From Deltaproteobacteria bacterium (GTDB lineage: Bacteria; Desulfobacterota_D; UBA1144; Nemesobacterales; UBA2774): a stretch of 64,000 bases of DNA. The notes beneath the pieces are model-generated. The model worked only from the letters and a program-made list of their open reading frames with translations. It had not been told where the DNA came from and did not search any database. This document shows, one piece after another, positions 57,588 through 64,000 of this stretch. The DNA is taken from NCBI GenBank assembly GCA_040223695.1, contig JAVKFU010000015.1, positions 418,534 to 482,533 of the forward strand. The letters run 5' to 3'. The number at the start of each line of letters is the position of its first letter. Position 1 is the stretch's first letter. Made by a program: the position numbers and the translations under genes.

Positions 57588-59291
57588 TTAAGAGAGCAGT
57601 GTCTCCACTTCCTTCACAACGTCTTCGAGCCTCACGTTTTTCGAGATACCGCCCTTCCTGAGCTTTACCTCAGCCTCCCCTTCCTTTATCGTCCTCGGCC
57701 CTACCGCTACCTGTACGGGGATTCCGATCAGCTCGGCGTCCTTGAACTTGAATCCCGGGCCTACGTCCCTGTCGTCTATAATCACCTCGTATCCCCTGCC
57801 GGTTAATTCTTCGTATATCTTTTCAGAAGCGGACATTATGTCCTCGTCCTTTATCTTGAGCGGCAATACAGTCACCTGAAAAGGGGCGAGAGATTTCGGT
57901 AAAATCATCCCGTTCTCGTCGTGGTTCTGCTCTATCGCCGCCGCTACAGTGCGCCCGATGCCTATACCGTAACATCCCATGATAAACGGCTTCTCCTTCC
58001 CGTCGGAATCGACGAACGTCGCGTTCATGGCCTCTGAGTATTTCGTGCCCAGCATAAATACGTGCCCCACCTCTATACCCCTTGTCGAGGTCAATACGCC
58101 ATCGCATTTGGGGCATTTGTCCCCGTCGGAGGCTACCCTGATGTCGTAGAACCCCTTAACTTCGTAATCCCTTCCGAGACTCACGTTTATTATGTGATAA
58201 TCCGCTTTATTCGCCCCCGTGACGGAGCTTCCCATCCCTGCTACGGCCTTGTCAGCGACGGTTCTGACTTTTAGCCCCACAGGGCCGCTGAAACCCATCG
58301 GGCCGCCCGTCACGTTTTGTATAATCTCAGCCGAGGCAAGCTCCACTATCTCGGCCCCTATCGCTTTCCTGAGCTTTGTCAGACTAAGCTCGTGGTCGCC
58401 TCTCACGAGAGCTGCTATTGGCTTTCCATCAGCCTCGACTATCATTGTTTTGATTAGATTAGAGGGAGTTACATTTAATACTTGAGCAACTTCTTCAACT
58501 GTTTTCAGCTCAGGCGTATGAACCTCTTCTACCGGATCAGCCCCCCCTTGGTCCCCTTCCGGGGAACCTTCGGTCCCTCCTATCTCGGCCAGCTCCAGGT
58601 TTGCCGCATAATCGCACTTGGCGCAGCTCATGATTACGTCTTCCCCCGTAGGCGCGAGAACCATAAACTCGTGCGAGAAGCTCCCGCCTATGTTTCCCGT
58701 GTCGGCCAGCACGGCCCTGAATTCGAGACCGCACCTCTCGAATATACGGTTATACGCCTTGTACATCGCCCAGTAAGACCTCTCCGCCCCCTCTACGTCA
58801 GCGTCAAAGCTGTAAGCGTCCTTCATTATAAACTCCCGCGCGCGCATCACGCCGAACCGCGGGCGTATCTCGTCCCTGAACTTCGTCTGTATCTGGTAGA
58901 GGTTTACGGGTAATTGCTTGTAAGACTTGATGTCCCGCCTTACTATATCGGTAATTATCTCTTCATGAGTAGGGCCGATGCAGAACTCCCTATCGACCCT
59001 GTCCTTGAAACGCAGAAGCTCCTTCCCGTAATATTCCCACCTTCCGCTCTCTATCCATAACTCAGCGGGCAGAACCGCGGGCATAAGCAGCTCTATGGCC
59101 CCTGCCCTGTCCATCTCCTCGCGGACGATATTCTCGACTTTACTTATAGAACGGAGGCCGAGAGGCAGGTAGTTGTAAATTCCGGCGGCGAGCTTCCTTA
59201 TCATCCCGGCCCTTAGCATAAGCTTGTGGCTCACTACCTCGGCGTCCGCCGGGTCTTCTTTGAGTGTCGGTATAAAGTATGTAGAATATCT
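57588..59291 (-). CDS. proS: Prolyl-tRNA synthetase
   Basis: 567-aa bacterial-type ProRS. Class II motifs: motif 2 in FRDEIRPRFGVMRAREFIMKD-like segment (here RPRFGVMRAREFIMKDAYSF), with LGLRSISKVENIVREEMDR before it; the editing INS domain (residues ~225-400) carries LIKTMIVEADGKPIAALVRG; motif 3 is MGCYGIGIGRTVAA. The GTG before RYSTYFIPTLKE aligns with known starts. A short charged insert (GSPEGDQGGADPVEE) separates the catalytic and editing parts. Confidence 0.95.
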   Translation of the reverse strand, partial: RYSTYFIPTLKEDPADAEVVSHKLMLRAGMIRKLAAGIYNYLPLGLRSISKVENIVREEMDRAGAIELLMPAVLPAELWIESGRWEYYGKELLRFKDRVDREFCIGPTHEEIITDIVRRDIKSYKQLPVNLYQIQTKFRDEIRPRFGVMRAREFIMKDAYSFDADVEGAERSYWAMYKAYNRIFERCGLEFRAVLADTGNIGGSFSHEFMVLAPTGEDVIMSCAKCDYAANLELAEIGGTEGSPEGDQGGADPVEEVHTPELKTVEEVAQVLNVTPSNLIKTMIVEADGKPIAALVRGDHELSLTKLRKAIGAEIVELASAEIIQNVTGGPMGFSGPVGLKVRTVADKAVAGMGSSVTGANKADYHIINVSLGRDYEVKGFYDIRVASDGDKCPKCDGVLTSTRGIEVGHVFMLGTKYSEAMNATFVDSDGKEKPFIMGCYGIGIGRTVAAAIEQNHDENGMILPKSLAPFQVTVLPLKIKDEDIMSASEKIYEELTGRGYEVIIDDRDVGPGFKFKDAELIGIPVQVAVGPRTIKEGEAEVKLRKGGISKNVRLEDVVKEVETLLS

Positions 59292-59490
59292 CACAGTAGG
59301 GGTATAAATTACCGATTTCACAGTTAAATGCAATATTCGCTTAAACTGCTTTTTCGCCGTTCAACAGGGCTCTTAAAATTTAATTGACCTCAGAGAACAC
59401 CGGGTTATCCTATTGAACTAAACTGGCCGCAGACAGAGACCTTGAGTTTGCTCATCACGTAAATAATCAGATTCCCATACGGAGGGACCG

Positions 59491-60159
59491 ATGGATTTCA
59501 ACAATGGAATATTCGAAATGATCAGCAAGGGCGGATTTTTCATATATCCGATCATCCTGTGCTCGGTGGTGGGCCTGGCCATATTCCTGCAGAAGATGTT
59601 TGTCCTGAGACCCAAGAAGGTGATACCCGACTATTTTCTGGGACATCTCTACAGGCTGCTCTCTCAGGGGAAGATGAGGGAAGCTCAGGTTTACGCGAGG
59701 GCGAACGATTCCTCTATCTCAAGAGTCGCCATAGCGGGGCTGGAAAACGCGGGCAGGCACAAAGAGGAGCTCAAGGAGGAAATCGAGGAAGCGGGCAGAA
59801 AAGAGGCGCTCGATCTAACGAGGTATATAGAGGGACTGGGCGCCATCAGTAACGTCGCCACGCTGCTCGGACTTCTGGGGACTATTTCGGGTATGATCAA
59901 GATATTCAGGGTTATTGCGGATAAACCCATCGTAAACCCGCCCGAGCTTGCGGGCGGTATATCCGAAGCTCTCTATACTACGGCCCTCGGGCTTCTCATA
60001 GCAATCCCCGCGTTCATAGCCTACAAGTACATTGCGGGCAGAGCCGACGAGCTTATATCGCTCATGGAAGAGGAAGGGAGGAAGATACTCGAATACGTAA
60101 CGCTCGCCAATGATAAAGACTCCCAAAGAAAAGAGGAAGCAAGGGACGTATCGGTATGA
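59491..60159 (+). CDS. exbB: MotA/TolQ/ExbB proton channel family protein
   Basis: 222-aa inner-membrane protein with three TM segments (residues ~15-33, ~125-145, ~165-185). The conserved second/third TM region reads NVATLLGLLGTISGMIKIF and GISEALYTTALGLLIAIPA. It forms the proton-driven motor with ExbD, encoded next with a 4-nt overlap. Whether it serves TonB or another envelope machine cannot be told: no tonB or tol-pal gene is near. GGAGGGACC lies 4 nt before the ATG. Confidence 0.92.
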   Translation: MDFNNGIFEMISKGGFFIYPIILCSVVGLAIFLQKMFVLRPKKVIPDYFLGHLYRLLSQGKMREAQVYARANDSSISRVAIAGLENAGRHKEELKEEIEEAGRKEALDLTRYIEGLGAISNVATLLGLLGTISGMIKIFRVIADKPIVNPPELAGGISEALYTTALGLLIAIPAFIAYKYIAGRADELISLMEEEGRKILEYVTLANDKDSQRKEEARDVSV

Positions 60160-60593
60160 GGTTCAGACCAGTCAAGAAAACCAAAAACGGTATAGGGAGC
60201 ACGCTCGATCTCACGCCTATCGTGGACGTGGTGTTCAACCTGCTCATATTCTTCGCGCTTTCGCTTAATTTCGCGGCGACTTCAGGGGGCATCAACGTAA
60301 AGCTCCCTTCCGCCACCTCCGCCGAGCCTGTAAAGACCGAGCAGGTTACAATTAACATGACCAAAGACGGCAAGCTGTTCTATAACGATAAAACTATCGA
60401 CATAGAGGGACTCAGGGAAAGGCTGAAAGGGATAGAGGACAAGGACTCCATTGTAATTATAAGGGCCGATGATTCCGTGCCGCACGGTAAAGTCGTGGAG
60501 GTCATGGATATAGCGAAATCGGAAGGTCTCTCCAGACTCGCAATAGCGGTGCAGCAGTCCGCATCGACGGGCGCCGAGGAAAACGGCGAATAA
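60156..60593 (+). CDS. exbD: ExbD/TolR family biopolymer transport protein
   Basis: 145 aa with one TM helix (VDVVFNLLIFFALSLNFAA) containing the essential Asp at its start (TPIVDVVFN), and a periplasmic domain ending in LAIAVQQS. Translationally coupled to exbB. Provides the rotor part of the proton channel. Confidence 0.92.
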   Translation: MRFRPVKKTKNGIGSTLDLTPIVDVVFNLLIFFALSLNFAATSGGINVKLPSATSAEPVKTEQVTINMTKDGKLFYNDKTIDIEGLRERLKGIEDKDSIVIIRADDSVPHGKVVEVMDIAKSEGLSRLAIAVQQSASTGAEENGE

Positions 60594-60695
60594 TCCCTTC
60601 ACAACCCCCGGGACGCCGCCCGCTCTGATTGACACGATTTCAAAACTAATGTAGCTTTTGCCACCAATCATATTACCTCTTATTATGAGCCTCTC

Positions 60696-61634
60696 TTGAA
60701 ATACTTGAGTTCGATAAACAGCGCCGTAACCAGCTACTTCACTTTCTGGATTATCATTTTATCGGTTGTCGCCTACCTGGCCCCCGCGCCGCTTGCGGGC
60801 TTGACCTATCTCATAGTTCCGGTTCTGGGAATCATAATGTTCGGGATGGGAATGACGCTCACCGCAGGCGACTTCAAGAGAATACTCGAAAGTCCCAAAG
60901 ACGTAGCGGTGGGCGTAGCGGCTCAGTACGGAATTATGCCCTTTTTGGGTTTCGCGCTCGCCGAGATATTCGGCCTCGGCTCAGTGCTTGCAGCGGGCGT
61001 AGTGCTGGTCGGCTCATGCCCCGGGGGGACGGCCTCTAACGTTATCACCTATCTTGCAAAAGGGGACCTTGCGCTCTCGGTTACGATGACCTCAGTTTCG
61101 ACCCTACTCTCGCCCCTCATGATCCCCTTTCTTATGTACGTCTATGCGGGGCAGTGGATTGACGTCCCGGTCCTCCAGCTGTTTGTCTCTACGCTGCAGA
61201 TTATTATCCTTCCCGTCGCGCTCGGCCTCGGGATCAGAACGGTCCTCGGGGACAGGATAAGATACGCCCTGCCCGTTATGCCCGCTGTGTCGTCAGTGTC
61301 TATAATTTTTATAGTCGCAGTAATAGTGGCGGCAAACGCCGGCTCCATAGCGGAAGTCGGTCTAAGCATTGGAGCCGTTGTTATACTACACAACACGCTC
61401 GGTTTATCGATAGGCTACTTTGGCGCGAGGATTTTCGGAATGGACAAGACAAGGGCGCGAGCCGTATCCATAGAGGTGGGCATGCAGAACTCGGGGCTTG
61501 CCGTCGCGCTCGCCAATGCACATTTCGGCGCGCTCACTGCTCTGCCTGGCGCCGTGTTCAGTGTATGGGCTAACATTTCGGGCAGCGCTCTTGCGTGGTG
61601 GTGGAGAAGAAATATTTCAAACGCAGGCGATTGA
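60696..61634 (+). CDS. Bile acid:sodium symporter (BASS) family transporter
   Basis: 312-aa polytopic protein with about nine or ten TM segments. The family motifs VLVGSCPGGTASNVITYLAKGDLALSV-region (GSCPGGTASN) and EVGMQNSGLAVALA are both present. Members import bile acids, pantothenate or keto acids with sodium. TTG start with only a weak ribosome-binding site. Followed 9 nt later by a DMT transporter gene, probably an operon. Confidence 0.9.
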   Translation: MKYLSSINSAVTSYFTFWIIILSVVAYLAPAPLAGLTYLIVPVLGIIMFGMGMTLTAGDFKRILESPKDVAVGVAAQYGIMPFLGFALAEIFGLGSVLAAGVVLVGSCPGGTASNVITYLAKGDLALSVTMTSVSTLLSPLMIPFLMYVYAGQWIDVPVLQLFVSTLQIIILPVALGLGIRTVLGDRIRYALPVMPAVSSVSIIFIVAVIVAANAGSIAEVGLSIGAVVILHNTLGLSIGYFGARIFGMDKTRARAVSIEVGMQNSGLAVALANAHFGALTALPGAVFSVWANISGSALAWWWRRNISNAGD

Positions 61635-61643
61635 GCATATATC

Positions 61644-62570
61644 ATGGCAAAAGAAATATCTGCTAATTCAAGTGAAGACAGATTTCCGCTTAAGGGATAT
61701 CTCTTCCTTGTGGGTACAGCTCTATTCACGGCGATTTCCTACGCCCTTGGGAGAGCGGTGGACAGGAGTCTTACGCCCGAGGCCATAACGTTTTTCTGGT
61801 TTCTGGGTGCATTCCTCTGCGCGTTCCTGGTTGTAATGTCAGTACCCTCCCAAAGAGCCGAGATAAAGAATCTGAGAAAATACACGAGAATTTTTATATA
61901 CAGCTCGATACTTACCGCGATCGGGGCCGCCCTCTGGATCTCCGCCATTAAGACAATAGGAATACCCCTCACCTCCTTTCTTATGAAGGCTCAGACCCTT
62001 TTCTCCCTTATGCTCGGTATGATATTCCTGGGTGAGAGGCTCAACAGGGGGGAGAGCGTCGGTATCGTGATAACTGTAGCCGGGGGGGTAGTGGTGGCTT
62101 ATCAGAGCGACATATCTCTTCTGATCGGCACATTCATGGCGTTAGGCGCGGCTTTTTTCTATTCGACGTTGGCTTTCGCCGTAAAGAAAGTCGCGCAAAA
62201 CCTTAATATGCTTACCGTGGCTACGCTCAGGGCGCTCGGAGTATCACTTGTCCTGATTATATATCTAATAGTGACAGGAACACTCGAGATGCCCGAGCCT
62301 GTAGACTTAATCTACATGGCCTTCGGTGGGATAACGGGGGCTTTTATAGCAAAGGGGTGCCAGTTTCAGGCGATCAAGCTCATTGACGTCTCGAGGACTA
62401 CCGCCGTAATGCCCATGGAGTCCCTGTTCGTCGTGCTGCTGTCCTATTTCATATTCGACGAGATACCGTCTGTCTTAAGGCTCCTAGGCGGGGCGGCGAT
62501 AATCACCGGCGTGATATTCCTGGTTATATACAGGGATGTTAAGCCGATTGACCTCGGCGAGGGAGAGTGA
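61644..62570 (+). CDS. EamA/DMT family transporter
   Basis: 308-aa membrane protein with ten predicted TM segments in two EamA halves (LSLMLGMIFLGERLNRGE-like ends: GMIFLGERLNRGE and LLSYFIFDEIPS). Drug/metabolite exporter superfamily; substrate unknown. The N-terminal ~15 residues are polar. Close behind the BASS gene. Confidence 0.88.
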   Translation: MAKEISANSSEDRFPLKGYLFLVGTALFTAISYALGRAVDRSLTPEAITFFWFLGAFLCAFLVVMSVPSQRAEIKNLRKYTRIFIYSSILTAIGAALWISAIKTIGIPLTSFLMKAQTLFSLMLGMIFLGERLNRGESVGIVITVAGGVVVAYQSDISLLIGTFMALGAAFFYSTLAFAVKKVAQNLNMLTVATLRALGVSLVLIIYLIVTGTLEMPEPVDLIYMAFGGITGAFIAKGCQFQAIKLIDVSRTTAVMPMESLFVVLLSYFIFDEIPSVLRLLGGAAIITGVIFLVIYRDVKPIDLGEGE

Positions 62571-62624
62571 GGCAGTGTGTTCAGGGATTTAATTCAGGGA
62601 AATCGAGCGACTACAGACAGGGTC

Positions 62625-63254
62625 CTATGCCGCCTGAATGCCCAGAATACTTAAGAACGCATACACCCCGCAGGCAAGTATGAAGATTCCGGTTATCTTG
62701 TTTACATAGGAAAGACCCCTCTCGCCTATCCTTCCTCTCAGGTTCGCAACCACCCAGCATAGCGCGGTCCATAGAAAAAGACACCCGGCGAAAATACCCA
62801 GTACAAGTATTGAGGCAGCTCTGTAATAGTCACCCTGCTTTGTGACGCCCAGTATGGCGAAGAGAGCGAGTATCGAGAGTATGACTATCGGGTTTGAGAG
62901 CGTAAGCAGGAATGCGGAGCCGAATGTGCCGAAATGATTTACGTCGCTGTCAGGCTCCGAATAGGAAGGCGGCCTCGAGGAGTACACACGCACGCCGAAG
63001 ACGAGGAGAATTATGCCGCCTATAACCCGCACCCAGACTTCGTTTTCGGCAATCAGTCCCGATATGAATGTGAGGCCGAACGCGGCTATTACCGCATAAA
63101 CGGCGTCCCCTACTGATGCTCCTACCCCGGATACCATGCCCGAGAACCTGCCGTTATTTATCGTGCGCTGGACTATAAGCGCGCCTACCGGTCCTACCGG
63201 GGCGGTGATTACTATTCCTACTACGAATCCTTTAATGAAATAAGTTAAATCCAT
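62625..63254 (-). CDS. LysE family amino-acid exporter
   Basis: 209-aa membrane protein with five or six TM segments. The family signature GFVVGIVITAPVGPVGALIVQ is at the N-terminus and LTLSNPIVILSILALFAILG is near the middle. The ATG before DLTYFIKGF is chosen over a TTG 21 nt upstream. Converges on the DMT gene. Substrate is probably a small amino acid or metabolite. Confidence 0.88.
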   Translation of the reverse strand: MDLTYFIKGFVVGIVITAPVGPVGALIVQRTINNGRFSGMVSGVGASVGDAVYAVIAAFGLTFISGLIAENEVWVRVIGGIILLVFGVRVYSSRPPSYSEPDSDVNHFGTFGSAFLLTLSNPIVILSILALFAILGVTKQGDYYRAASILVLGIFAGCLFLWTALCWVVANLRGRIGERGLSYVNKITGIFILACGVYAFLSILGIQAA

Positions 63255-63369
63255 TCTTGAAAGCTCAGACAACAATATACCAGAATAGGAATCGGTTTAC
63301 GTAATTTACAAAAATTAACACTTTCTTTATAAATTCCGATAACTCAACCGGGAAATGCTTTTTAATTGT

Positions 63370-64000
<631 letters not shown>

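Overview
The window reads as a chromosomal segment from an uncultured Gram-negative bacterium of moderate GC content. ExbB/ExbD, lipoprotein-type signals, an IPTL-CTERM protein, an EI-Ntr type PtsP and an RpoD-family sigma factor all point to a diderm. I cannot place the phylum from sequence alone; a Desulfobacterota-, Dadabacteria- or Tectomicrobia-like lineage is a guess. Gene density is high, short operons are common, and no rRNA or tRNA gene was seen. One RNA gene is clear: tmRNA (ssrA, 43628-43983), directly downstream of smpB, with a readable tag AENDFALAA.

Left third (1-26 kb): a MoxR-type ATPase/VWA pair; a leftward mnmA-mtaB-phosphoesterase operon; a two-TM protein with a degenerate cyclase domain; rplU-rpmA; an O-methyltransferase beside a B12-binding radical SAM enzyme; rraA, a SixA-type phosphatase and a GNAT. 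Then come exported proteins (IPTL-CTERM, a Cys-rich tandem-repeat protein, YceI and another secreted protein), a stand-alone diadenylate cyclase domain with a phosphoesterase, a flavin disulfide reductase, a bacterial pyruvate decarboxylase, an SDR, an M42 peptidase and a TPR protein.

Middle (26-47 kb): citrate synthase, a site-2 protease, ptsP, an adrenodoxin-reductase-type FNR, an RNase II-type nuclease, pyrG, rdgB-rph, an accessory stretch (flavoprotein, SnoaL-like, ArsR/SRPBCC pair, ABM-like, aldo/keto reductase), a thaumatin-like lipoprotein, ssrA-smpB, dtd, a LysM protein and a sigma-70 factor. Right third (47-64 kb): phasin-like and PhaE-like proteins, dodecin, acyl-CoA dehydrogenase, nitroreductase and clpB; an AT-rich accessory island (54.7-56.7 kb); then pyrF, proS, exbB-exbD, three transporters and the 3' part of an adenosine deaminase that runs off the window.

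The most unusual feature is a family of palindromic repeats that share GTCA...TCTC ends but differ in their stems, the differences being compensatory. It has a 27-nt form and a ~112-nt form with a second covarying hairpin. Two 27-nt copies form a perfect 26-nt inverted pair around a GIY-YIG endonuclease gene, whose stop codon lies inside one repeat. That cassette, and a neighbouring DUF433/DUF5615 toxin-antitoxin pair, each sit next to relics of the 3' end of pyrF. This suggests serial insertion at the pyrF 3' end with replacement of the gene end. It may be a REP-like repeat system mobilised by a GIY-YIG nuclease rather than by a RAYT transposase.
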